Assembly: GCA_040830545.1 (NCBI GenBank)
Contig: JBFOMB010000054.1
Coordinates: 1-25,446 of the forward strand
Source of the DNA: HXMU1420-2 sp040830545
GTDB lineage: Bacteria > Pseudomonadota > Alphaproteobacteria > Rhodobacterales > Rhodobacteraceae
Direction: 5' to 3'
DNA: 25,446 bases
The notes under the pieces are model-generated. The model saw only the letters and a list, made by a program, of their open reading frames with translations. It had not been told where the DNA came from and did not search any database. This document shows positions 1 to 7,200 of the stretch, in pieces. Each line of letters begins with the position of its first letter. Positions within the stretch are counted from its first letter, which is position 1. Both the position numbers and the translations under genes were made by a program.

Positions 1-119
1 ACATTTCCAGCAGGCAGATCGCCTCCCACGGTAACCAGAACCCGGCCCGCAGGCGTGGCGGGTTCAGCGAACGCCCCGATTGGCAGCAGCAACAGGGCCA
101 GGGACAACAGAATACGCAT
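1..119 (-). CDS. N-terminus of an exported protein (partial, runs off the left edge)
   Basis: Reading leftward from an ATG at 119 gives about 39 codons beginning MRILLSLALLLLPIGAFAEP. This is a textbook Sec signal peptide: a short basic n-region (Arg2), a leucine-rich core and an AFA|EP-type signal peptidase I site after about residue 18. A purine-rich AGGAG lies just upstream on the minus strand (complement of ctcct near 126–130), which supports the start. The visible mature part contains RVLVTVGGDLPAGN. That beginning loosely resembles small periplasmic molybdopterin-oxidoreductase-like proteins of Rhodobacteraceae, but too little is visible to assign a function. The gene is divergent from argS, so the 116 bp between them should hold both promoters. 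Confidence 0.75.
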   Translation of the reverse strand, partial: MRILLSLALLLLPIGAFAEPATPAGRVLVTVGGDLPAGN

Positions 120-181
120 GGTTTTCTCCTCTCTCGTTCGGCTCAGACTACGGGATCGGCCCCGGCACACAACCGCCTGCA

Positions 182-209
182 TTGACGCGCGCGGGCGGCG
201 TGTTAAACC
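182..209 (+). promoter_or_regulatory. Candidate sigma70-type promoter for argS
   Basis: TTGACG at 182–187, a 16-base spacer and TAAACC at 204–209 put a transcription start near 216, about 20 bases before the argS ATG. The −35 box is close to consensus, the −10 weaker. It lies in the gap between two divergent genes, where a promoter is required. Confidence 0.35.
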
Positions 210-235
210 GCGCGGCGAATGACGAGGTGAGAGAC

Positions 236-1981
236 ATGAACCTGTTTGCCGATATCCGCACGCTGGTGCTGGACGCGCTGAGCCAGATGCAGGCCGAGGG
301 CGCGCTGCCTGACGGCCTGAGCTTTGACAATGTGGCGGTGGAACCGCCGCGTGATGCGGCGCATGGGGATATGGCGACCAATGCGGCGATGGTGCTGGCC
401 AAGCCGGCCAAGATGAAGCCGCGCGATATTGCCGAAACGCTGGCGGGCAAGCTGGCAGAAGATGCGCGCGTGACATCGGCCGAGGTTGCAGGGCCGGGGT
501 TCCTGAATCTGCGGCTGGCGAGAGCGGCGTGGCAGGGCGTGGTGCAGGCGATTCTGCAAAACGGCACGGACTATGGCCGCTCCCGGATGGGGCAGGGCGC
601 GAAGGTGAACGTCGAATATGTCTCGGCCAACCCCACCGGACCGCTGCATGTGGGCCACACCCGTGGTGCGGTGTTCGGGGATGCTTTGGCGTCGCTGCTG
701 GCCTATGCGGGCTACGATGTCACGCGGGAATATTACATCAACGATGGCGGTGCGCAGGTCGATGTGCTGGCGCGGTCGGTGTACCTGCGTTACCTCGAAG
801 CGCACGGGCAGGATGTGGCGTTCGAGGATGGGACTTATCCGGGCGACTACCTGATCCCGGTTGGTGAGGCACTGAAAGAGAAGGTTGGCGATGCCTACCT
901 GAACCAGCCCGAGGATGTGTGGCTCATCGAGGTCCGCAACTTTGCCACCGACGCGATGATGGACCTGATCCGCGAGGATCTGGCGCAGTTGGGGGTGAAG
1001 ATGGATGTCTTCTACTCCGAAAAATCGCTGTACGGCACGGGGCGGATCGAGGCGGCGATTGACTCGCTGAAATCCCGTGGGCTGATCTACGAGGGCGTGC
1101 TGGAGCCACCCAAGGGCAAGAAGCCCGAGGATTGGGAACCGCGCGAGCAGACCCTGTTCAAGTCCACCGAACATGGCGACGACGTGGACCGTCCGATCAT
1201 GAAATCGGATGGCAGCTGGACCTATTTCGCGCCTGACATTGCCTATCATTATGACAAGGTTTCCAGAGGGTTCGACGCGCTAATTGATGTGTTTGGTGCG
1301 GACCATGGCGGCTATGTCAAGCGGATGAAGGCGGCGGTTTCGGCCCTAAGCGATGGCAAAGTGCCGCTGGACATCAAACTGACGCAGCTGGTGAAACTAT
1401 TCAAAAACGGTGAGCCGTTCAAGATGTCAAAGCGGGCGGGCACCTTTGTGACCTTGCGCGACGTGGTGGATCAGGTCGGGTCGGACGTGACACGTTTCGT
1501 GATGCTGACACGGAAGAACGACGCGCCGCTGGATTTCGATTTCGACAAGGTGCTGGAGCAAAGCCGCGAAAACCCGGTGTTCTACGTGCAATACGCCCAC
1601 GCGCGGGTGATGAGCGTGTTGCGGCGTGCGGCGGGTGAAAGCATCGCGGCGGATGATGCGGTTCTGCGGGCGGCTGACCTGTCGGCTCTGACGCACGAGG
1701 CTGAATTGAACGTGGCCCGCAAGCTGAGCGAATGGCCGCGCCTGGTGGAGATTGCCGCGCGGACCAATGAACCGCACCGGGTCGCCTTCTATCTCTATGA
1801 ATTGGCAGGTGATTTCCACGCGCTGTGGAACCGGGGCAACGAGGTGCCGGAACTGCGCTTCATTCAGGATGATGGCGCTGCGGCAAGCCAGCCAAAAATC
1901 GCACTGGCACGGGCCGTTTCCGTTGTTATTTCTGCAGGTCTTGGTATTCTTGGCGTAGAACCGGCGCAAGAGATGCGGTGA
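236..1981 (+). CDS. argS: Arginyl-tRNA synthetase
   Basis: Class I aminoacyl-tRNA synthetase that charges tRNA-Arg with arginine in the cytoplasm, using ATP. The 581-residue product has the usual family length. The N-terminal additional domain covers roughly residues 1–100. The HIGH signature appears as HVGH at about residues 138–141, preceded by SANPTGPL, and the KMSKS loop is KMSKR at about 396–400 (KMSKRAGTF). The C-terminal DALR anticodon-binding domain carries YVQYAHAR. The open frame extends upstream to 80, but the ATG at 236 is preferred. It has a GAGG Shine-Dalgarno at 224–227, starts with the expected family N-terminus (MNLFADIRTL), and the extra 52 residues would overlap the divergent exported gene. 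It heads a co-directional run with the SPOR protein, nagZ and scpAB. Confidence 0.97.
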   Translation: MNLFADIRTLVLDALSQMQAEGALPDGLSFDNVAVEPPRDAAHGDMATNAAMVLAKPAKMKPRDIAETLAGKLAEDARVTSAEVAGPGFLNLRLARAAWQGVVQAILQNGTDYGRSRMGQGAKVNVEYVSANPTGPLHVGHTRGAVFGDALASLLAYAGYDVTREYYINDGGAQVDVLARSVYLRYLEAHGQDVAFEDGTYPGDYLIPVGEALKEKVGDAYLNQPEDVWLIEVRNFATDAMMDLIREDLAQLGVKMDVFYSEKSLYGTGRIEAAIDSLKSRGLIYEGVLEPPKGKKPEDWEPREQTLFKSTEHGDDVDRPIMKSDGSWTYFAPDIAYHYDKVSRGFDALIDVFGADHGGYVKRMKAAVSALSDGKVPLDIKLTQLVKLFKNGEPFKMSKRAGTFVTLRDVVDQVGSDVTRFVMLTRKNDAPLDFDFDKVLEQSRENPVFYVQYAHARVMSVLRRAAGESIAADDAVLRAADLSALTHEAELNVARKLSEWPRLVEIAARTNEPHRVAFYLYELAGDFHALWNRGNEVPELRFIQDDGAAASQPKIALARAVSVVISAGLGILGVEPAQEMR

Positions 1982-2059
1982 CAAACCGTGCCAGTCGTCG
2001 GCTGAGGCAGACCGAGACACCGGACGCGGGGCATCCCGCCAACCGGGCAGTGAGGCGAC

Positions 2060-3073
2060 ATGGCAGAGATCGACTATGCGCAGGCGGGCGAGCCTGCGCC
2101 GAAGGCGGCGGGTATTTCCACGTTTGTGAACATCGGGGGCGCGGTGATGTCCTTGGTGCTGATGGTGGGCGTTGGGGTCTGGGGATACAAACTCCTGTCC
2201 CGCGATGTGACCGGTGTTCCGGTGGTTCAGGCCATCAAAGGACCGATGCGGATTGCACCCGAAGATCCCGGTGGACGTCCGGCGGATCATCAGGGGCTGG
2301 CGGTGAATGATGTGGCCGCGCAAGGGACGGCAACCGCGCCTGCGGATCGATTGGTGCTGGCACCGCAGCCTGTGCGTCTGATGGCAGAGGATCAGCCGGT
2401 GACCCGCGATGGGGACACGGGGCTGGTCGATGTATCCAGCACAACAGAGATCACGGAAAATTCGGACGTGGCCGCGTTGGTTGAACAGTTGACCCAAGGG
2501 GTTGAACCGCTGCAACCAAATGCCGAGACAGAGCCGACACCGGTGGTGGCCGTTCTGGAACCCAAGCTGCTGACTGAGGATGAGCCGGCTGAAGCCAAAC
2601 CCGAAACCGCGGAGCCGCTGGAAGACGATAAGTTGACCGAAGACACGGCAGAGGCGGAAGCTGCCGAGGAAGAAGAAATCGTCGTGGTCACAGGCCCCGG
2701 TGTGGCGCGGTCCCTGCGCCCCCGCGAACGCCCGGCCCGTGGTGACATTCCGCAAGTGACCGAGGCCGCTGCGGAGGTGCCTGCCACCGAAGGGTTGGAC
2801 GTGAACCCGGATGATTTGCCTGTTGGCACGCGTCTGGCACAGTTGGGAGCCTATGACACGCCAGAAATCGCACAGGCTGAATGGGACCGCATCTATGACC
2901 GCTTTGGTGACTACATGGATGGTAAGAAACGTGTGATTCAGCAGGCGTCGAGCGGCGGGCGGTCGTTCTACCGTCTGCGCGCAATGGGCTTTGCCGACCT
3001 CAGCGACGCGCGCCGCTTCTGCGCCGTGCTGGTGGCGGACAATGCCGACTGCATTCCGGTGACCACCCGTTGA
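2060..3073 (+). CDS. SPOR-domain membrane protein, probably peptidoglycan-binding
   Basis: A 337-residue bitopic inner-membrane protein. A short N-terminal cytoplasmic part is followed by one transmembrane helix at about residues 23–45. Next comes a long low-complexity acidic/proline-rich periplasmic linker, with many Glu, Ala and Thr around residues 150–215. The C-terminal SPOR domain lies at about 256–337, beginning GTRLAQLGAYDTPEIAQAEW. SPOR domains bind glycan strands lacking stem peptides, and such proteins often sit at the division site. That role is family knowledge and is not shown here. The start has a GAGG just upstream. The stop overlaps the TTG start of nagZ by 4 bp, suggesting translational coupling with a peptidoglycan-recycling enzyme. 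Confidence 0.85.
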   Translation: MAEIDYAQAGEPAPKAAGISTFVNIGGAVMSLVLMVGVGVWGYKLLSRDVTGVPVVQAIKGPMRIAPEDPGGRPADHQGLAVNDVAAQGTATAPADRLVLAPQPVRLMAEDQPVTRDGDTGLVDVSSTTEITENSDVAALVEQLTQGVEPLQPNAETEPTPVVAVLEPKLLTEDEPAEAKPETAEPLEDDKLTEDTAEAEAAEEEEIVVVTGPGVARSLRPRERPARGDIPQVTEAAAEVPATEGLDVNPDDLPVGTRLAQLGAYDTPEIAQAEWDRIYDRFGDYMDGKKRVIQQASSGGRSFYRLRAMGFADLSDARRFCAVLVADNADCIPVTTR

Positions 3074-4074
3074 CCTGGGGCGCGGCGATACTGGACGCGG
3101 ATGGCCTGCGTCTGAGCGCCGCGGAAAGCCGGTTTTTTCGCGAGGCTGATCCGTTCGGCTTCATCCTGTTTGCCCGCAATATGGACACGCCCGATCAGGT
3201 CCGTGCGTTATGCGCGGATATGCGCGAGGCCGTGGGTCGTGACGCGCCGATCCTGATTGATCAGGAAGGTGGTCGGGTGCAGCGGATTTGGCAACCCCAT
3301 GTGCGCAACTGGTCGCCCCCATTGGATTTTGTCGAAGCGGCGGGGGACGAAGCAGAACGCGCCATGTACCTGCGCTATCGTCTGATTGCAGCTGAGTTGC
3401 GCGGGCTGGGTGTGGATGTGAACTGCGCGCCCACATGCGATCTGGCCCTGCCGCAGACCCACGCGTTTTTGCGCAACCGCTGTTACGGTGACGACCCGGC
3501 GCAGGTCGCGACGTTGGCGAGAGCGGTGGCAAACGGGCTGCTGGACGGCGGTGTGTTGCCGATCATGAAGCACATGCCGGGTCATGGAAGGGCGCATCTG
3601 GACACGCATTTCGAACTGCCGCGTGTGGCGGCGGATCTGGACGAGCTGGACCAGACGGATTTCGCGGTCTTCCGCGCATTAAATGATCTGCCCATGGGCA
3701 TGACCGGCCATGTCGTGTTTTCCGCGTTGGAGGAACGGGCAGCGACCGTTTCGGTCGAGGCCATACGCACCATCCGGGATCGCATCGGGTTTGGCGGGCT
3801 TTTGATGACCGACGACATCTCGATGGAGGCGCTCAAAGGCACCCCAGCGGTGCGCACGCGCGCCGCGATTGAGGCAGGCGTTGACGTGGCGCTGTTCTGC
3901 AACGCTCCGCTAGCGGAACGGCAGGCAGTTGCCGAAGCTGCCGAGCAGCTGTCCGACGCGGCGCAGGCGCGGGCCGAGGCCGCGCTGGCCCTGCGTGTCA
4001 CGCCGGAACCGCTGGATGAAGAGGCGGTAGAGGACGAGCTGGCAGCGCTGACCGGATCGCGGGCCTATGACTGA
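3070..4074 (+). CDS. nagZ: Beta-N-acetylhexosaminidase (NagZ, GH3)
   Basis: Cytosolic glycoside hydrolase family 3 enzyme of peptidoglycan recycling. It removes N-acetylglucosamine from GlcNAc-1,6-anhydro-muropeptides taken up from the periplasm. The 334-residue length is normal. Family hallmarks are IDQEGGRVQR near residue 60, the KHMPGHGRAHLDTH loop at about 167–180 (conserved Lys-His and the mobile catalytic-histidine loop) and LLMTDDISMEAL with the nucleophile Asp at about 248. The start is an unusual TTG at 3070, overlapping the SPOR-gene stop as TTGA. The resulting N-terminus (GAAILDADGLRLSAAE) matches the family. anmK at 17361 is a second step of the same pathway. The 3' end overlaps scpA by 8 bp. 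Confidence 0.95.
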   Translation: MTWGAAILDADGLRLSAAESRFFREADPFGFILFARNMDTPDQVRALCADMREAVGRDAPILIDQEGGRVQRIWQPHVRNWSPPLDFVEAAGDEAERAMYLRYRLIAAELRGLGVDVNCAPTCDLALPQTHAFLRNRCYGDDPAQVATLARAVANGLLDGGVLPIMKHMPGHGRAHLDTHFELPRVAADLDELDQTDFAVFRALNDLPMGMTGHVVFSALEERAATVSVEAIRTIRDRIGFGGLLMTDDISMEALKGTPAVRTRAAIEAGVDVALFCNAPLAERQAVAEAAEQLSDAAQARAEAALALRVTPEPLDEEAVEDELAALTGSRAYD

Positions 4075-4861
4075 GGACAGTTTCGAAGAAGACGCCATGT
4101 CCGTCAGCGAACGCATGGCGGCAGAAGCGCTGATCGTCGATGTTGATGGGTACGAGGGGCCGCTGGACGTGCTGTTGACCCTCGCGCGCACGCAAAAGGT
4201 GGATTTGCGCACGATTTCGGTACTGGACCTGGCGCAGCAATATCTGGGTTTTGTCGAACGGGCCAAGGCGCTGCGGCTGGAACTGGCCGCCGACTATCTG
4301 GTCATGGCGGCCTGGCTCGCTTTCCTGAAATCGCGTCTGCTGCTGCCCCCTGATCCCGAGGATGAAGGGCCAAGTGGCGAAGAACTGGCCGCGCATCTGG
4401 CGTTTCAGCTGGAGCGTTTGCAGGCCATGCGTACCGCGTCGGCGCGGCTGATGGCGCGGGATCGGCTGGGGCGCGATTTCTTTGCCCGCGGGCAGGGGGA
4501 GGATGTGACCCGCATTCGCACCGTGCAATACACGGCTTCTCTGCTGGACCTGATGCAGGCCTATGCGCGGGTGCGCACACGGGATGAATTCCGCCCCTTC
4601 GTCATGGACCGCGACAACGTTTACACAATGGAACAGGCGCTGGACCGGATGCGCGGGCTGATCGGCTATTCCGGCAGTTGGGCGGATATGTCCAGCTACC
4701 TGCCTGATGGGTGGCAGATGGACCCGAAACGCCGCCGCTCGGCCACGGCTGCGACTTTTGCGGCGTCGCTGCAACTGGCCAAGGAAGGGCTGATGGAAAT
4801 TCGGCAAAGTGACACCTTTGCCCCGATCCAGTTGCGCGCGCGGGAGGACGGGCATGAGTGA
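4067..4861 (+). CDS. scpA: Segregation and condensation protein A
   Basis: Kleisin subunit of the bacterial SMC–ScpA–ScpB condensin, which bridges SMC heads and compacts and segregates the chromosome. The 264-residue product has the diagnostic N-terminal kleisin segment VDGYEGPLDVLLTLARTQKV at about residues 25–45. It continues with LDLAQQYLGFVERAKALRLE and YLVMAAWLAFLKSRLLLP, and has a C-terminal winged-helix part ending LAKEGLMEIRQSDTFAPIQL. The ATG at 4067 overlaps the nagZ stop by 8 bp. A second in-frame ATG at 4097 is possible and would remove ten residues. The gene overlaps scpB by 8 bp, as expected for co-translated partners of one complex. Confidence 0.95.
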   Translation: MTEDSFEEDAMSVSERMAAEALIVDVDGYEGPLDVLLTLARTQKVDLRTISVLDLAQQYLGFVERAKALRLELAADYLVMAAWLAFLKSRLLLPPDPEDEGPSGEELAAHLAFQLERLQAMRTASARLMARDRLGRDFFARGQGEDVTRIRTVQYTASLLDLMQAYARVRTRDEFRPFVMDRDNVYTMEQALDRMRGLIGYSGSWADMSSYLPDGWQMDPKRRRSATAATFAASLQLAKEGLMEIRQSDTFAPIQLRAREDGHE

Positions 4862-5513
4862 CGAGGAACAGACTGAAAGCCTGTTCGACGCGCCGCCCAT
4901 GGCCGAACAGGAACGTATGGTCGAGGCCGTGTTGTTTGCCAGCCCCGAACCCGTGACCGTACGCGATCTGGAAACGCGGATGCCCCACGGCAGCGACCCG
5001 GCGGAGGCACTGCAGTACTTGCGCCGCCGCTACGAGGGACGTGGCGTAAGGGTGGTGCGCATCGGGGACGCCTGGGCGATGCGCACGGCACCCGATCTGG
5101 GGTTCCTGATGCAGAAGGAAACGGTCGAAACCCGCAAGTTGAGCCGCGCCGCCATCGAAACGCTGGCGATCATCGCCTATCACCAGCCGGTCACACGGGC
5201 CGAGATCGAGGAAATTCGCGGCGTGTCGGTGTCGCGCGGAACGATTGATCAACTGCTGGAGATGGAGTGGATTCGTTTTGGCCGTCGCAAGATGACACCG
5301 GGACGTCCAGTGACCTTTGTTGTGACGCCGGGTTTTCTGGATCATTTCGGGCTGGAAACCGCGCGCGATCTGCCGGGGCTGAAGGAACTGCGCGCCTCTG
5401 GCCTGTTGGAAAACCGGCCCTTCCCCGGTGCGGTTGAGGATGCTGATCCTGACGCCGAGGCGGTTGAGGGGCAGTCCGAATTGTTTGAAGGCGATGGCGA
5501 GGGCGGAGGGTAG
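4854..5513 (+). CDS. scpB: Segregation and condensation protein B
   Basis: Second accessory subunit of the SMC condensin; it forms dimers of tandem winged-helix domains that bind the central part of ScpA. The 219-residue product has the first winged helix at about residues 17–95. The hallmark segment LAIIAYHQPVTRAEIEEIRG then opens the second domain, followed by FGRRKMTPGRPVTFVVTPGF. A Glu/Asp/Gly-rich C-terminal tail follows residue 190. The ATG at 4854 is chosen because it has a GGGAGG ribosome site and gives the usual overlap with scpA. The frame itself stays open to 4809, which would add 15 unrelated residues inside scpA. Confidence 0.95.
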   Translation: MSDEEQTESLFDAPPMAEQERMVEAVLFASPEPVTVRDLETRMPHGSDPAEALQYLRRRYEGRGVRVVRIGDAWAMRTAPDLGFLMQKETVETRKLSRAAIETLAIIAYHQPVTRAEIEEIRGVSVSRGTIDQLLEMEWIRFGRRKMTPGRPVTFVVTPGFLDHFGLETARDLPGLKELRASGLLENRPFPGAVEDADPDAEAVEGQSELFEGDGEGGG

Positions 5514-5609
5514 CCAGTTTAGGACGTTCACCGAACTGTTTCTCGCAATGTCGTCCTTTCGCCTTATTCTTGGTATAGGTTCCGTACTGAGCAGAAAAAG
5601 AGGGCGGTC

Positions 5610-5909
5610 ATGAACGCCAATCAGTTGATCAACATGGTCATGCGTGTCTTCATGCGGAAAATGATTTCGCGTGGTATCGACAAGGGTTTCGACATGGTGG
5701 CGCGGAAATCGCCGTCCCGTCAGGTTGGCCGTCAGGGCCCGTTTGATGCGGCTCCCCGGCAGCAGTATCACGACGATGCCGAAGGGCAGCCCAAGCGCAA
5801 GAAAACCCCGGAAGAGCGCGAACGCATCCGCGAAATCCGTCAGGCACGCCGCGCAGCGAAACAGGCGCGTCAGGCGATGAAAGTGACCAACCGCGTCACG
5901 CGGATGTAA
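5610..5909 (+). CDS. Small basic protein of unknown function (99 aa)
   Basis: I do not recognise a named family. The N-terminus (MNANQLINMVMRVFMRKMIS) is a methionine-rich, amphipathic-looking helix. The middle (about residues 32–58) is probably unstructured. The C-terminal 40 residues are very rich in Lys and Arg and predicted helical (TPEERERIREIRQARRAAKQ). There is no signal peptide or clear membrane span. An AGAGGG Shine-Dalgarno-like stretch precedes the ATG. It lies 96 bp after scpB and converges on dcd with only 10 bp between stops. Codon use resembles the neighbours. A nucleic-acid- or membrane-associated role would fit the composition, but that is inference only. Confidence 0.75.
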   Translation: MNANQLINMVMRVFMRKMISRGIDKGFDMVARKSPSRQVGRQGPFDAAPRQQYHDDAEGQPKRKKTPEERERIREIRQARRAAKQARQAMKVTNRVTRM

Positions 5910-5919
5910 GCCGCGCGCC

Positions 5920-7002
5920 TCAGGACGGGGCGCGAAAATGCTTGGACAGTTTCAGGCCCTGACCCTGATAGTTGGACGCCAGTGCCGCGCCGTAGAGCGC
6001 CTGTGGCACTTCGTCCATACGCTCGTAAACCAGCCGCCCGACGATCTGCCCGTGTTCCAGAACAAAGGGCGCTTCGTGGCAGCGCACCTCCAGCACACCG
6101 CGTGACCCGGCCCCACCAGCGCCATCATGGCCGAAACCGGGATCAAAGAAGCCCGCATAGTGCACGCGAAACTCACCCACCATGGCCAGATATGGCGCCA
6201 TTTCAGCGGCATAGGCGGGTGGGATATGCACGGCCTCGCGGCTGACAAGGATGTAAAATGCGCCGGGGTCGAGGATGATCTTGCCGTTATCGCTGCGCAC
6301 ATCTTCCCAGAATTCCGCAGGATCATAGTGGCCGATATTGTCCAGGTCGATCACACCTGTATGTGGCTTGGCGCGGTAGCCAACCAGATCCGTACCGTCG
6401 GGACGCAGATCAACGGAAAAACCCAAACCGTCCTGAATGACCGCGTCCGCGTCGACCAGCGCGGCGTCGGTATGGAGCGCGCGCAGCTCATCGTCGGACA
6501 GCACAGCCTGCCCATCGCGGAACCGGATCTGGTTCAACCGCATGCCGGGCCGCACCAGCACCGAAAAGGAGCGTGGGCAGATTTCCGCATAAAGAGGCCC
6601 GGTGTATCCGGCTGGCACACGGTCAAATTCGGTCCCGCCATCGGTGATGACACGGGTCAGAAGGTCCAGCCGTCCGGTGGAGCTTTTGGCATTTGCCGCC
6701 GCTGACACGGTCGCGGGCAGGGCGAGTGATTCCTGCAAGGGCACCAGATAGACACAGCCCTTTTCCAACACCGCGCCGTCCTGTGTCAGGTCGATGCTGT
6801 GCATGCGGAATTCGTCCAGACGATCCGCGACCGGGCGATCCTTGCCCGCCAGAAAAGATGCACGAACGCGATGGGCCACTGTGCCCAGGCGCAGATCCAG
6901 GCTCGCTGGCTGTATCTGCGTTTCCACCAATGGTGCGTCGATCAGAATCGCACCGCTTGCAACCATGTCGGCGATTTGACGGTCAGAGCGGACCCCGGTC
7001 AT
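5920..7002 (-). CDS. dcd: 2'-deoxycytidine 5'-triphosphate deaminase, long two-domain type
   Basis: Deaminates dCTP to dUTP, the precursor supply for dTTP, in the cytoplasm. At 360 residues it is nearly twice the length of E. coli Dcd. It matches the alphaproteobacterial form in which the dUTPase-like fold is duplicated. First copy: QPASLDLRLG at about 31–40, NAKSSTGRLDLLTR at about 104–117, then PLYAEICPRSFSVLVRPGMR. Second copy: LDPGAFYILVSREAVHIPP and VGEFRVHYAGFFDPGFGHDG, followed by a glycine-rich stretch. The ATG at 7002 has a GGAGG site a few bases upstream on the minus strand. It lies 37 bp downstream of tRNA-Pro in the same direction, so the two could share a transcript. Confidence 0.9.
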   Translation of the reverse strand: MTGVRSDRQIADMVASGAILIDAPLVETQIQPASLDLRLGTVAHRVRASFLAGKDRPVADRLDEFRMHSIDLTQDGAVLEKGCVYLVPLQESLALPATVSAAANAKSSTGRLDLLTRVITDGGTEFDRVPAGYTGPLYAEICPRSFSVLVRPGMRLNQIRFRDGQAVLSDDELRALHTDAALVDADAVIQDGLGFSVDLRPDGTDLVGYRAKPHTGVIDLDNIGHYDPAEFWEDVRSDNGKIILDPGAFYILVSREAVHIPPAYAAEMAPYLAMVGEFRVHYAGFFDPGFGHDGAGGAGSRGVLEVRCHEAPFVLEHGQIVGRLVYERMDEVPQALYGAALASNYQGQGLKLSKHFRAPS

Positions 7003-7039
7003 GTTCAGGCCTCCACAATGACGCGGGGTGAGAGAATTT

Positions 7040-7116
7040 TGGTCGGGCTAGCAGGACTCGAACCTGCGACCTTCCGTCCCCCAGACGGACGCGCTACCAG
7101 GCTGCGCCATAGCCCG
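7040..7116 (-). tRNA. tRNA-Pro (anticodon GGG)
   Basis: The minus strand folds into a complete cloverleaf. The acceptor stem is CGGGCTA paired with TAGCCCG, and the D arm is GCGC/GCGC around AGCCTGGTA. The anticodon stem TCCGT/ACGGA encloses the loop CTGGGGG, giving anticodon GGG with G at position 37 as expected for tRNA-Pro. The T arm is GCAGG-TTCGAGT-CCTGC. The discriminator is A and the 3' CCA is encoded in the DNA (7042–7040). The total is 77 nt. Confidence 0.97.
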
Positions 7117-7151
7117 AACGTCGCGCACGTATCAGCGCGCGATGGACCGTC

Positions 7152-7179
7152 TACATACCCGTTTTGGCACAAGGGGCAA
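7152..7179 (-). promoter_or_regulatory. Candidate promoter for tRNA-Pro
   Basis: On the minus strand TTGCCC (7179–7174) and TATGTA (7157–7152) are separated by 16 bases. This puts initiation near 7145 and a leader of about 30 nt before the tRNA 5' end. It sits in the 76-bp gap after the merR-type gene. Confidence 0.4.
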
Positions 7180-7200
7180 GCAAAAAAGCGTGTCACGCCG
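7174..7200 (-). terminator. Weak intrinsic-terminator-like sequence after the MerR-type gene
   Basis: On the minus strand the stop codon of the MerR gene lies inside GCGTGACACGC, which can form a 4-bp stem (GCGT/ACGC). It is followed at once by six T residues (7187–7182). The stem is short for a terminator, and the T-run also lies just before the candidate tRNA promoter, so this is tentative. Confidence 0.25.

Noticed and set aside
203..1249. 348-codon open frame antisense to argS
   Set aside because: Shadow of the high-GC argS codons; the composition is His/Arg/Gln-rich with no recognisable domain, and argS is certain.
1427..2755. 442-codon minus-strand open frame across the argS end and SPOR gene
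   Set aside because: It crosses a gene boundary and covers two well-supported plus-strand genes; the composition is typical of antisense frames in GC-rich DNA.
3998..5771. Long minus-strand frames antisense to scpA, scpB and the small basic gene
   Set aside because: No family resemblance and no ribosome sites; both Scp proteins on the opposite strand are unmistakable.
5914..5934. CGCGCC/GGCGCG hairpin at the convergent ends of the small basic gene and dcd, as a terminator
   Set aside because: A six-base GC stem with a nine-base loop is common by chance here, it overlaps the dcd stop, and no T-run follows on either strand.
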